A DNA stretch of 64,000 bases from Xiphias gladius (GCF_016859285.1 NC_053414.1:23527517-23591516); one strand, 5' to 3'. Positions 15,203 through 29,300 are shown, counted from the first letter of the stretch. Numbers and translations: made by a program. Notes: generated from the sequence alone by a model not told the origin.

Positions 15203-18200
15203 TCAAGATCGTGGGAGGACCTGAGCGATGGTGTCCCGGGCGCTCTGAGTGAGCCTTTCTGGAAACTTGACCTCGTACTCCACTATCAGGTCACCTCGAC
15301 GATCGGGCCGTTTGGGATAAGGCAGACCTTCCCCACTGACCCGCCGCTTCATCCCTGGCTTCACGATATCAGATGTTGACACGGTCACCGTTTTGCCGCC
15401 CAGTGTGGATGCGTTGATTGTGCAGCCACACAAGGCCTGATGAAACAGAAGGGAAAATAAAAGGGAGAAAAAACATAAATTAGGATCATGAATAGGCACT
15501 AATAAGGACTTTGTTTTATTCATAGTTTTCGGGAGAAAACCAGAATTTTAGTTTAAAGTCTTAAAGCAAAACAGGGTGATTTTTTTAATGAAGAATAAGG
15601 GACTATGAATACAAAGTTAAATGTAATCTTAACTTACATCTCTGAGTGAGATATTGGCTCTGTAAACAATGTCAGAGCCGTCACGTTTAAACACGGGATG
15701 TGGTTTGTCCTTCAACACAAACACCACATCAGCTGGAATGTTTGTGGGAGTCTCATCCCCCTCTTTAGGAAATGTGATTTTGGTGCCCTCTTTCCACCCC
15801 TTCTTTATCTGCACTTCCAGGATTTTATCTTCTATCCTTACTGTTCGCCCATCAGGGTTCAGTCTTTTGCGAGAGATCTTCATCTTCTTTGTGCAACCTG
15901 ACAGAACTTCCTCCAGGGTGACCCGGAGATCATGAACCACTGGGGGGTCCTGCTGCTTCTTTACAACGCTACTGTGAGCGCCCAGTCCTCCCATGCCAGA
16001 GCTGAAAGAGCGAGGGAACCCACCCATTCCACCGCCCCCCATCCCAAAGCGGGCAAAAGGGTCATCAGTGTCCATGTCCTCATCCATGCCACCATTGCGG
16101 GCACCAAAGAACTGTTCAAAGGGGTTACGTCCACCGAAGAATTCTGCAAAGATGGCATGGGGGTCGCCCTGGAAGCTGTAGCTGAAGGTACCGGGACCAC
16201 CAACACCACCACCTCCTGAGGGGCCTCCACCTTTCAGACCTGAGTGAGAGAAACAACCAGTTAACAGGTTTATCGCTAGAAGGACTGAATCTATGTGTGG
16301 TACGTTCTTTTAGTTAACTGTTTCATTCTTACAGACAGATGAATGATCATTGGTGTTGGAATGTACTACTGACACGAAAAGGTAAAAATAAATGGACACA
16401 AATTCTATTATAATCAGTAATTCAACACTCATTATGGAATCTTTCATGTAAGTTATCTTACTCACATTAAGGTCTTTGCAAGAGTCATTTTTCCAAATTA
16501 ATCTTGTCAAGTATAAGTAACAGTCTGGGTTATTTTTGTGCTTGGATTCTGCAAACATGCCGCAATAATATTGAAAAAAATAGAGTGGCCAAATAGCAAG
16601 GGCAACGGCTGAACATTTATCATGTTACAACTAACATCACAGGCAGCAGAGTATACTGCAAGGCGTTCTGTGAATTCAACACCAACAAATCCCTCCATGT
16701 TACTATTATAGATCTATTCCCTATTGGCCTGGGGTCAACAACATATCATTCCAGACAAAATCTGGATATTTGCAGTGGTTATTTGTGTACATGCATACTG
16801 ATTGCTGACCAAAATAAGAATAAGTGGGTGTGCACTGACATAAAACTCCTCAATTCAGGCACATTAAAATCATGATGACTGAGAGACTATGACAGAAAGT
16901 AATTTTGGGTTGCTGTGTGCTTACTCATTTTTCTCAGATAGCTTTCAAATCTGTAGAATCTGCTTTTTGGCAAAGTGCAAAATGAAATAGTATAAAAGCA
17001 TGATTAACAGGTTCTGAGCCCCCCCCAGAGTTCACTGCGTACAGACACCACCATAACAAATTTGGCACAAACCTACAAAATTCTATGGCAGCAGCTGCTG
17101 TGGCGGTTGTTGGGCTATCTGCCAAAGTATTATTCATCAGCCCCCTTATTTGGAAATGTTCTTAGCTAAGAGACACCCGGGGTGAATGTATAAAAAAGAC
17201 ATGTCCTTGTGTATGACTGTGATTCCACTGGATAAATGTGAATTGCACTAAATGCTTTAAAGTGTCGTCATGAAAATAATTACAATTGCTTTTAATGTTA
17301 ATGCTGTTTTGATATAAATAAACATAGTGTTCACATGGGGACAAAACATGATGATGTTGATACAGATGATGACGTTGCCATGGCAACACATCATTTGTAT
17401 GATACTGGAGAAACTTCCCATCTCAAGTCTTAAGTTAAGATTTCAAGAGTCATGAAGGATGCATCTCTGAAACTTTTAAAGACAGATTTCTTACATCCAT
17501 CTATATGTCTGTTAAAAAACAAAAATCACCAGGTCCCCCCTTGAGTTACCATAGTTCCTAGATAGGTTTGAATAATAAGGATAACAAAGTATGTCTGTAC
17601 ATATCTGCCACTCAGCCCCACGTTTCAGGTTTCCGTGTACCACAACCAACACTGACAGAAGTGACAACACTATTAAAACATCCAACCCCCCCCCCGCCCA
17701 GCTCCTTCCCTGAACTCAGTTTTACACAGTGTCTGTTTCAATCTTTCGCTGAGTTCTTGTAGAAACATGTAATGCGAGTTTTCCTGTTTGCAGAGCCTCG
17801 CCTTTCCGGGCTCAACAACAAGCCTGGACTGAAGGGCAGCGTAGAGGGGAGCTGGGAGCGTCAGTACACACAGGTTGACATTAATGTCTGCCTGGTGTTG
17901 ATAGGGTTCAGTCAGACTTGTAGCTGCCGTCCACGTACTAGCATAGTGTTTAAGTTATTCTAACGTTAGCTAGTTTCAGGTTAAGAACCATCCAATTCAT
18001 TTCACAGTTGTTACAGTCACAGTCGTCTTACCCTCTTCACCATAACGATCGTAGATGTCCTTTTTCTTTGGGTCGCTCAAAACGTCGTAAGCTTCAGCGA
18101 TTTCCTTGAATTTCTCCTCGGCTCCCGGTGACTTGTTTTTGTCGGGATGAAAGCGCAGCGCCTGCTTACGATAAGCTTTCTTTATATCGTCCTCCGACGC

Positions 18201-18242
18201 TCCTTTCTTAATTCCCAAAACGTCGTAGTAGTCTTTACCCAT
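15203..18242 (-). CDS. dnajb1: DnaJ homolog subfamily B member 1 (Hsp40)
   Basis: Class B J-domain co-chaperone that stimulates the ATPase of Hsp70 and delivers unfolded clients, in cytosol and nucleus. Three exons: 18242-18032, 16239-15638 and 15436-15203, 1047 nt, 348 residues against 340 in human. The J domain (1-70, [10 protein letters not shown]) has the essential HPD at 32-34. A Gly/Phe-rich region follows (about 72-160, including [16 protein letters not shown]), then the two client-binding C-terminal domains (from about 168; [43 protein letters not shown]) and the dimerisation end ([15 protein letters not shown]). The exon 1/2 junction after EEG is where I would expect it in DNAJB1. 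The gene is divergent from tecr, 2 kb away, and has a strong heat-shock promoter. Which teleost duplicate (a or b) it is cannot be told here. Confidence 0.95.
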
Positions 18243-18375
18243 CCTGACCGTCCAGTGGCTTGTTTAAGTAAATGTTAAAGCGCCTCAGAGACGGCTGTCA
18301 CTGGCGCTCAGTAGCGGCACGGTTCGTCGGTCGGTCCTCTGCCTCGACTCAGTCCCCTGCGCCCCGAGTATTTTC

Positions 18376-18409
18376 TTTATAAAACCTCCTAGAAACTTCC
18401 AGAGTTTTC
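18376..18409 (-). promoter_or_regulatory. dnajb1: Heat-shock element and TATA box of dnajb1
   Basis: Five alternating heat-shock units lie at exact 5-bp spacing: TCC (18387-18389), GAA (92-94), TTC (97-99), GAG (102-104), TTC (107-109), written on the plus strand. Three match the nGAAn consensus perfectly and two are near matches. A TATA box (TATAAA on the minus strand, 18376-18381) is 5 bp downstream of the array and about 135 bp upstream of the start codon. This is the arrangement expected for an HSF1-induced gene. Confidence 0.8.
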
Positions 18410-20134
18410 CATAAAGAGCCTGAACAGTCTCAACTGTGACGGTCCAACATAGACACGCCCAGAGGCAGGGCGCCCCATGCTGCCTTCAGGCACTGTCGGA
18501 AATAATCCCGCACACTAACATACCATGCCTTATCAGTCTCCCAAAACTGCAAACACCTCAACAAGAACATGGAGGCGTAGGCTGTCGTTTTAAGCAAGCA
18601 TGTACTACTTTAAACTGCTGGTTATACCGCAGGGGGTTTCTGCTCCAATCTTAGTACAGAGGAAAAACATACAATAAATTACTGCGCCTACGGAAATTCC
18701 TGACATTCCAGACCCTGTCATGTCAGAGCACAAGAAATCACATGAAGGCAGCAAACAACGAATGAACCACTGTAAACAAAAGTCTACGAAGACTCGCTGT
18801 GTAGGCCTTTTTTTTTAAGTTAACAAAACTGACTTTACAAACGTGGAGCTGCGGAAGGACGGCTGGCAGCAGCTTCTGTTATGCTTGGGTATTGCCCAGA
18901 TTCGAAACTACTGAATCCCCTGCACAGGCCTACTGGCTGCTAGTGTGGTGCACAACAGGGACATGTAGGGCATAAGACTGCGGCACTGTCAGGAGGGCAA
19001 GGTCATTCAAAACAATTCCAAATATTTCCAATCTGATCACCTTTTGGCTTGTCTAAGATGTGTTTTCAAGCGCATCAGAATGGCTTCAAAGTCCTTATGG
19101 AAGAAGGGTAGCTAGAAATGATGGGCAGGCAAGGAAGAAAGAGCCATCTCCTTTGGATGGAACATGTAGTCAACTGACATTTCCACACAGCACAGTTTGA
19201 ACATTTATATTGCATGGGGCTGATCTAATTTATGTTAGCAGTCAAACAACACCAAACCTCACCAAAGTAAAACTCGAGAGATAACACTGTACCACTGCTC
19301 TGCCCTGTTTGAGTGTTCCAATACAGAAACAAGAAAAGCAGCATTGTAGATGTTCTGTACTCGATCCATGCTACCTGTCTTTCAAGGGAAAGTCTACCAG
19401 AGACGTGTTGCGACAGGTAAAATGTGCAGAATTACAGTGTCAGTGTTGACACTGAAAACTGCCAAGTTACTGAGAACAAATAAACTCCTGAATAAGTCAC
19501 TCCTTCTGTAGACACGTACTTTGGGTAATCATATCAGAAAATGTTTTTTTATTTGGAAAATAAAATAAAAATAAACATTTTATAGAGGCCAGCATTCCCA
19601 GTTATGTCCCTAACTTTTGTATATCTTGGGTATCTGTTCAAAAGTATACATGCAGCCCTGTGTATTTAAATCTTGAATAGACAGCCAGAGTGACAATTAT
19701 GTGGCCTTTGGAGATATATGACCTGCGGGCCACGCTTATTTATAGAACATGACTATTGAAGATGTACAGGTAGGAGATAATAAGGTGACAACATACTGGA
19801 CAAATGGCAAACTTTATTTATGTAGAATGGCCAATGGACACACAAGGAAAACACAGTGGACAAGGGAATGCATTTGAAAAAGAGAGAGCAAATATTTAAA
19901 TAACATTCAGTGCAACCGTGGGGGAAAAAATGACAAGTTAAAAATGTTGTAGCGCAGAAGGGGGAGAGAAAAAAATGGAAAAATAATGACATTTCGCCTA
20001 AATGAAGCTGGGAAGTCAAAAAAATTTCTACACAGAGAGAAAAAAAAAAGTCTTTCGCCATTAGTCGGATCAGTGAGCACAAAAAAATCCTCTTACGTTA
20101 GCATAGCCGCGACCTCTCCTTTTCCTCAAACCTC
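18410..20134. other. Intergenic space between dnajb1 and tecr
   Basis: No coding exon, RNA gene or recognisable transposon is apparent. The ends carry the two divergent promoters. The middle is AT-rich and unremarkable. Confidence 0.5.
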
Positions 20135-20260
20135 ATTGGCTGCGGCGTTGAGAGTGGCGGGGCGTGTTCGTCCGATTTTCGCCGGTTTCTATTGGCTTCG
20201 GCACGAACGTGGTGCCCGCCTGGTGTGGCCTCAGCAGTCGTATTTTGCTCCTCTGATTGG
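20135..20260 (+). promoter_or_regulatory. tecr: Three CCAAT boxes upstream of tecr exon 1a
   Basis: ATTGG (CCAAT in reverse) occurs at 20135-20139, 20191-20195 and 20256-20260, each in a matching context (TCATTGGCTG, CTATTGGCTT, TGATTGGACA), 55 to 180 bp upstream of the first tecr start codon. There is no clear TATA box. This resembles an NF-Y-driven housekeeping promoter; NF-Y control is inferred. Confidence 0.6.
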
Positions 20261-20314
20261 ACACCATTCTGTCATACATATGGGATATTAAGGAAGGGGC
20301 TGCGAACTGCCAAG

Positions 20315-23300
20315 ATGAAGCACTACGAGGTGAGTAGTGTCCATGAAACTGTAAACTGTCAATGGAACGCGTTATGGAGCCAACATTTAATTAGTCAGAC
20401 CAATTAGGAATTTTCCTGTGATTCCTGCAAGGGTAAACCCCACCAGAACTGTCAAATGAGGAGCTTCAAACGCGGGCAGTGAGGATCGCATGCTGCAGCT
20501 ACACCGCCTGTCACGGGCTGGTTGCTATGACCGAGCTATTGTGGCCTCTCGTCGATTGTATTGGCCGCTATCATGCTCGAAGTAAAGCTGCACCCACAGT
20601 TACGAGGCATTACATGTGCGCCGTGTATTTGTTAGGGTCCCCATATAAGCTGTATGTCTGTATGAGCTAAAGACCTATCCCTCTGTGGAGGACAGTGCTC
20701 GGCAATCACCGCCATCTCTGGCTGAAGTAACTCATGACGCTTCTTATCTTTGTTATTACCCAATAATGCAGGGGAACAGTCAAGTCCACAATCTCAGCCC
20801 TACGAAATCAACCCTCTTGGCTCGGATGTGATTTTTTTTTTCCCTTTTTTTTTTAACGAGGTAAACTCAGTCACTCCTGAGGGGGGAAAAAGTGTTGTGA
20901 CTACCTGCTGGTGAACAGCTATAATTCCTTTGCTAGTTACCCCTTGTACTATTGCTAGCACCGAAAGCTTCTCTGAATGTGAACAAGTAGAGTTTCTTGA
21001 GCACCTCAAACCCATCAGACAGGATCTGCAACCAATGAGGGGCAAGACAACAATTAAATGATTAAATGAACTGATCAAATTTTTCTCACGGATTTAAGAA
21101 AAAATTGGTTGTAGTGATAAATATGCTCTTAAATTTGAACTTTTATTTCATAATACATGAATGAATCGATACGTAAAGCTTGGTTTTAGGTAAAGTCTTT
21201 ATTGTAATTCACATTCAGTATCTGCGACCCTTAAAATCTGCTTGTTTCACATCTTCGCAGCCATCCTCAGTTATCACCACCTAAACTCTATTACTCGTGG
21301 CCATGCCCTTAGCTGCATTTGACAACTACCAGCCTGCACAGTTGTGGGGTTTGTATGAAGCCACTCCTCAGATTCTTTGGAGGTCAACTATGGAGTCAAA
21401 ACTGATAGAATGATCACATATTTGCAGGTGAGGTGTCTACTTCACCTTACAGACAGACCAACACCACTGACCACTATTTTCATCACAATCATCAAAGTTT
21501 GTGACCGTTACAAAATACTGTGAAGTCGTAAGTTTTGGTCGTAAATTTTTGCAGTTGCTGTATAGCTCGGTTAACCACGTCACAGAGCATCGAAGGAAAG
21601 AACGGGGAACCGGAGCAGCCACTGGTTGGGTCAGTTTCTGTCAGACAGCTTCAGATCCTGTCTGATGGGTTTCAGGTGCTCAAGAAACTACTTGTTCACA
21701 TTCAGAAAAGCTTTTGGTGCTAGCAATAGTACAAGGGGTAACTAGCATAGGAATCATAGCTGTTCACCAGCAGGTAGTCACAACACTTGGCTTTTTTTCC
21801 CCTCAGGAGTGACGAGTTTACCTCGTAGAAAAAGAAGAAAAAAAAAAAATCACATCCGAGCCATGAGGGTTGATTTCGTAGGGCTGAGATTGTGGACTTG
21901 ACTGTTCCCCTGCATTATTGGGTAATAACAAAGATAAGGAATGTCATGAGTTACTTCAGCCAGAGATGGCGGTGATTGCCGAGCACTGTCCTCCACAGAG
22001 GGATAGGTCTTTAGCTTACAGAGACATACAGCTTACACGGGGACCCTAACCAATACACGGCGCACATGTAATTCCTCGTAGTATGCAGCTGTGTGGGTGC
22101 AAAGGTTTCTGCATATCTGGCCAGAGAAACTGAATGATTATCCAATAAATAGACAATGTTACAGTATTAGGCACAACTGGTGTGCTGGGTGTGGACTGGA
22201 AACACCATTACCAGTGCACAGAGAATGCTAACATGAAATGCTCACACCACTGCATATAGATGCAGTTTGAGTTCATTTTTAATGCATTCTTTAGTGTTTT
22301 TATCAAATCGAGTTCAAATTTAAAAGCAAGTTAATTGATTTATTCTCTACTTTCTCTTAATTGCACCCATTATAAGCTACAACATATCAAGCTAAAGTTA
22401 AAGAGAAATTAAAGATCAAACTAAAAGTACTTGATTATTACATTTTTTTTAAAGTAACAATGTTCACAATATCTTGGAACAAAAATCAAACTGTAAGTTT
22501 ATTCATACTTTCAATGCATTTACACCAGATAGCACCAGAGGGCTGCACCAGTGATCTGCCTTATTCTCTCATTAAAGGCCCATCACTATCTGGCAGTGTG
22601 TACAAACACACTTACGGTGCAAAGAAACATTTCCAGATGGTCTGTTAATCTTTCAAAGCACACAGTTTTTCCAGTTTTAAAAAAATGCTCTTACCTTTGG
22701 ATAGGAGGTACAGGCAAAACTATTGAAAAGGAAGAAGTCTGCTGTTGCAATTTAAGCTTATTTTTCCCTGCTTTATTCTTACCCCAGTGTTCATTTGCCA
22801 TGACAGACTCTCACTGCCAGACAGAGGCTTAATATAGTGGAGAAGGGGGAGGTACAGTGGCAGTGGGTATGCCTGGCACAGAGAAGAATGAGATGGGTTT
22901 ATTTCCCTGAAGTCTCAGCTGCAGTGTCATGTGTCCTGCTAGTTTTAAGCATACATGAATGTTTCATTTGTATAATAATAAAGCAGCTCAATTTATTCTT
23001 TTAAAAAGCACCGCTTAGAGTTTTAAACTGGCAAGTAGCCTTGTGCAAATGAGATATTTAGAAAAAAATGAACTACATCTCAACTGAAATAACAAAATAC
23101 AGACATAATGTGTTTTGCATTTCAAAAACTCCGTAGAAAACCCTGTTTCACTGTTACTTTAAGGGTTTACATCTGTTGGACTAAATCCTTCTCTATGTTT
23201 TTTTTTTTTTTAATTTTCATGCTTGTTTTTCTACAGCTTCATGTGACACAGTAAGTCAGAAGTGATGTGAAAATTCATTGGTCAGTGGTCTCTACTGTTT

Positions 23301-26300
23301 TTGGTGCTTGGGTGACGTTTTACATCATAGAACATCTTTCATTAATACCCACAGATTTTTATTCTGTGTATTCATCCATTCAGACGCATGAATAGAGAAG
23401 ACGTTCAGCCTAAACCTCCATCATGCCACTTGTGACTAAATGTCTTTCATTCATTATGGAAACTGTATCCCAACTGCTTGTCATTAGAGAGTGGAGTGGT
23501 GGGGGTTGGCTTCACCAAGGGGAATGCCCCGAGTTAAGCCCTCAGACTGGAGTATTATCATCCCTTGGTGGCAGGAAAGGGCGACTCCCCATGTGTGTGA
23601 CTGAGAGATCTGGCTGCTCACTTTGGTTTCAAGGGGCAACACGTTGTAAAAGTCATGGGTGTGGGAGACCCTGAACTGGGTCACTCCGGTGTCTAGGAAC
23701 AGGTTAAATGGTTAGTGATAGTGGACCAGAGTTGGTTTACACATGCAGTCACTGCTTGAATGGCAGCATAATGTGATCAACTGTGAGCCCATGACATCAC
23801 TACATAGGCATAGATGGGTGGCGGTAGGGAGAGGGCTGGATTATGCAGAGTTAGCAGTATACATTTATACTTCGCTGGAGAGGAAGAGAGGGGGTCAAAC
23901 TAGGGAAGGGGCGCTGCTGTTTGTCATAATACCTCTCCTCCATCTTCCCACTTAGCCGGGGTTGAGAGGTGTCAGAGGTCATCAGGTGTCGTCAGGTGTC
24001 TTTTTTTAGGAAGGGTTTATATTTCAAAACCAAGTCACTGCTGCTCTGAAATAAAGCGGCCGCTCTCTGCTCTAGAAGTTTCCCACATGAAATACACACA
24101 GATGATCTATCTGCCATCTACCATAAAGAATATGTTGACTGTTTGCCAGAGGGGATACTGGGCATTCCTGTGTATGCAACTGTGCACACACATGTGGTAT
24201 ATGTCTGCACTCCAGGGGGACGGCTGGCAGTTAAATAAAGCAGCGTGCCAGAAGTGAAGGAATGAGAGAGGGGCAAAGAGGGAGGGAGAGTGAGAGAATG
24301 ACAGAAAGGAGGAAGAAGAGGGAGGGGCAGAGGGGGGGGGGGCAGATTTATTTCCACAGCTGAGTGCTGCCCCTCTCATCTCCGGCTTGGCGCGGATCTG
24401 AGATATACAGTCAAGAGGTGGAGAGTGACGAGAGAACGGTGGGGAAGAGCAAGGGGAAGAAGGGAATACACTGATTGCAGGAGGAGGACCTTCGACATGG
24501 ATGCCCTAGCACTAGAAGCCACCAGTGGTAAAAAGACGTTTATCGGGGCGGCAGTGCCTGCCCCGCTGCCAGCTCTAGCCCCGGTCAAACGCAAACCTGC
24601 TAAAAAAGCTAAAAAGGCTGTTGTTTTCTTTGAGGTGGAGATACTGGATGCCAAGACCAAGGACAAGCTCTGCTTCCTGGACAAGGTGAGAACTTATTCC
24701 CTTTCTTCATTTATTTGTAACAGATTTTATCTTGATGCAATCTAGATCGTACTGTACTGGGTGTAACTCTCAGTGTTGATGAGAGCCCCTTTCACACATA
24801 TGACACAACACTGCTAGTTTCAGTTATCTGGGTAAGGTTGGGGTCTTTGGCACGCGCACATACAGGACAGTATACAAAATGTCATAAACAACCGTACCAC
24901 TGTGACAGGCCTAAAACACTGTGAAAGTTCACTTTAGATTGTGACTGTGTTGGAGATTCAACTCTGTGGTCATTGCATGGGCAGACATTATACTAGGTAC
25001 AATTCGCCTTACAATATAAGACATTACAATGCCACCTCATCCTATGGCCTCAAAACTGCGGGCCTGTGTATGAGCAACAGGTCTCCTGCAGAGAAAAAGC
25101 CTTTGAACTAGGTGTGGTGCAGAAAACTGTAGGTATGAGATATGAAGGTTGGTGTCTGTGAACCAGACACCAACCACAAACCTAGAAAACTGGAAAGGTT
25201 TCTACTTTTGAAATGTAGCTACTGTATCTTGAAGGAATTTCATATATTCTGATGTCTGTCTTTGAGAGGAAATGTTAATGAAAATTTGGCAGCCAATTAT
25301 CAACCTTCTGAGCATTGACTTTGTTGTTAGCCACGGGGTCTGGACAGCTTGATATTTTTCATACATTTTCTGTCACCACTAGCATGTTTCTATATTGCAT
25401 TACCAGTTTGGATAGATGAAGAGATTTTTGCACTCACTATGGGTGAAGCAAAGCTGGAGAGCAGTGCTGAATGGGAAAACAGAGAATCACCAGTGTTTAT
25501 AGGTTAAAATGCACATGTGAAAAAGGATTTGGTTTCTTATGAAAAGGGAAACCGAGGCCGGGGATGTCTTACTTTTACATGGCTCAAAAGTGCAAAACAC
25601 ACACACAAACACAACAGTACAAGTAGAAGAAAGAGCACGTGGCATAAAAAATGTTACATAAAAACATGATAAATGTGATAATTATTTTTGTTTAAGAGCT
25701 AGCAAAGTGCAGAATAGGTGCAGGTGTTACTGTTTAAATCTACTGGTTTATGACAATGGCAAATTAAATTAATTGAATTTATTTTAAAAGTGTTTTACGA
25801 ACGAGTTTTAAAGAAGGTGTGAGGTCATATGCATCATTTTATATTTGATTTAGTGGCTATATCAATGCAGTATGTGGCTTATGTGTAAAGTTTTTCCTCA
25901 GGTATACTGGAGGGACGAAGTTTTTTGTTACATCACAGGGGAAGCAGAGTCAAAACTAAGCGTCACGATTTTTACAGATGTAATAGAACAACAAGTTTTG
26001 CACTACAGTATTTGGCCAGTGTGATAATGATTGATGGACTTAAGTTGTGTTTACACTCGGGACTACAGGGTATCACTACTGTATTTGCCACGTTTATTTT
26101 GATAGGATGTTTAAGCCTACTGTTTTATCAGGTATATCATGAGTAAGTTCACTTTGTTATTATTGTTTTAGACGGCTTTAATTTGTTTGTGGTCTGCCTG
26201 TAAGTCAGTGCTGAGGCATTAGGAGGGTTTAGTGTATTGTTGGTGTGAGGTCTGCTGGTATATAGAGTTGCATAAACCAAGTTTACAGTGGTGTTACCCC

Positions 26301-29300
26301 GTTGGCTGGGGCAGACCCAGCTTATCAAAGGCTGCTCCTCAAGACCCCGAGTATTATGTTCTATCCTTACTGGATTATACCCTGTTGTCAACTTAGCAAA
26401 GTTTCCATGGTGATAGCATCTACAGTATTAACACCTTGGGAGAAGCAGTAATGACAGATACGACAGATATAGATCTGGATCTGGGAAAGACTCTGGGATC
26501 TCAGTACTGAATGAAGGGGAGGGGGGGGGTTGGTGGCGGCGACAGGGGTCAGGGAGAGTTGGTTTCTCAGTGATATCATCCTGCTGAAAATGGCACGTGG
26601 TCTTCAGGAGGACATGAACAGAAGCCAAGTCATTGACAGCGCTACATGTCCTCAGTCTACCGCAGATGGATCTTTTGGGGAGTTGAATTGAAAAAGAATT
26701 ACAGAATGTTAATCTGTTAACTGTGTTTATAATTTCTTGTTGTTCTGTCATGAGAATTGAAAGTGAGTGGTTTTCAAGAAAATGACCACTAGTTTCTTTA
26801 CATTTCCAGTCTTCTTACAAATGCCCTGAAAGGTAAACTGTTCTGGGCAAGTTTTGCTAAAATTAGTACGCAGATCGTTTATCAGTGCTATAGTCTGTAT
26901 ATTGAACAGTGTCATACTGTACAGTAGTACAGTGCAGGGTATTTAATTACACAAAAGTACCACAGAGCAAACACGTTTGTACTACACCAAAATGTAGATT
27001 TATGAGCTCCTCTAGAAATCCACAGAACAACCCATTTATGGAATTACACGCTTTCATAATTTCTTGCTCTAGCCTCTTTCTGTGTCACACCTGCTGGGCT
27101 GGTATGATTGCTTTATGTAAAGGTATACATTTCACACCAGCTTCTTAACTCTCATAGTCTAGGCCAGCAGGGAAATATAGACCTGCTGCTACAATGTTTT
27201 GGATGCTAATGAGCTGTTATAACGATGCCATGTGCAGATGGTATTGCAGGGTTTGTTTTCACACTAATAAGGAATTTTTCTGATACATTATTTTAGTAAT
27301 CAGTTGACAACCATAGGTTTCCGTTCATTTCAGTTCAGTGACTTGCAGTGACTTAAAAGATACACAATCCATCACTGACAAAATAATGAAGGAAGGGCCG
27401 ATCACCTCCCTACGTGTTTTTAAGTTTCTTTTTTATAGCCAACTAGCGTTAATAGATATTAATGGCTGAATGAACAGTTGGTTAAAGGCGTGTAAAAATC
27501 TCAAATGCTTTAGAAACTGTTAATATATTTATGGAGCACCTTTGATACCAGTGGGGAAAGTCCAATGTGTTGCACTTGTAAATGCAAACATAATTCTTGA
27601 AACAGTACAATACTGAAAGAGCTTTAGTACTGTATATAGTGAAACCGTAAAGACAGGCAATACTAGTCAGAGGTACCGTAAAGAATACGCCTACCATTTG
27701 TAGTAAACGGGCTGAAACATGCAACAATGGTCTTTCTTAAACTGGTTAGGTCAGTTATGATGTCAGGATGAATGGAGCATAGATTTGATAACCCAGGTCT
27801 TCTTGAATATGTATTTTTTCAGAGAGTTCCTCAGCATAATTGAACGTAGTCAAGCTGAATTCTCAAGGAAATAAACTGAAAGGCATCAAGACTAGAGAAA
27901 GAGCAGAATGATCGGATTTGACTCTGTAATTGTGAATATTTTATGAATACATTTATTCAGATGATCAAATGATATTCCAAAGAAATCATGTGACAGTCAA
28001 CATAGGAGACTGTCAGTAGCTAAAAAGATGTTGTGTGATGACCTACCGGCCCAATTTACGCCTGGTGTTGACATGTGATCTGTATCTGGATACGTTATCT
28101 TGACGGTGACACACGATCCACAGGTCTCCTTATCTCAATAACGCTGCCATTGTGATTGTATCCCAAAATGCAAAGTACTTAGGTAGGACTTTTCAACAAA
28201 CACAGCGCGTCCCAGGTCAAGGGAAACAAGGCTGCTGTATATTTTTCCTCGGCTAAGGAATTGTCTGCAATAAGACACATACAAAGGCGACGAAAACGGT
28301 TATTTCTTGCTGCAGTTTTGTTTGCAGCCGGGAATGTCATCACAACAAGAGAGGAAGAGGCAGAGTTAGGTGTCCCTTCAACTTGTTGGCCGGATTTTTT
28401 ATTTATTTATTTTTTCCCGGTAGAATGTGGTCAGGCTGTATGGACTGCATTTACACCGGGCTGAGATCTGATCGCAGCAGGAGCCTGACCACCTCCGTTC
28501 TGCATTCATTCAGATAATGACAATGTGGTGATGATTTTAAATCACCTGACTTAACCTAAGTCCAGGGGGATTCACTGCTCCATCCCATCCCGCCTTTAAC
28601 AGCCGAGTGCACGTCCAGATTTGCCTTTGTGTGCTCTTCATGTTTCTGTTTTGTTGTCACTGTGTTTATATTTGGGGTAGTTAGGCCTTTGCTGGCAGCC
28701 TGGCCGAAGGTCGTGTACTTCTGCTGTGGTTATATTTGCATGGGTGTGTGCGTGCGCAGAGGTTCTCTGAAACCCTAATACCAGCTGTTAAGTAGCCCCC
28801 ATCCATGGGGTGTGTGAGTACAGCCAGAGCTAAATTTACCACTAATCACCATCATAAATGGAAAACGGGGTTATCATCTGTTCCTTTGTGTGCATTTGTG
28901 TGTGTGTGTCGTGCGCGTGTGAGTACATGTCCCGTTGCTCATTTATTGTGGTGTTATTTGTAGGTCGAGCCAAATGCCACTATCGGGGAGATCAAGTCTA
29001 TGTTCCACAAGAGCCGTGAGTACCATCTCTCTGCAGGCAACTACAGCCTCATAAATCTGATTTAAGATCAAGGAAATCTTCAAACAGCACGTAGAAACGC
29101 TGACTTTCTGTCCTGTCTTAAGATGTCTGAATATTTATCTGTCGGTTTCCAGATCCTCAGTGGTACCCAGCCAGACAGTCCATTCGCCTCGACCCCAGTA
29201 AGTCAGCTAAAGTGTATAATTAAAGTGAATGTCGTGCTGGTTCTCTCTACAATCAACTCCAAATTTATTGTAAAATCTCAAGTGTGTGTAAGAGTGAACG

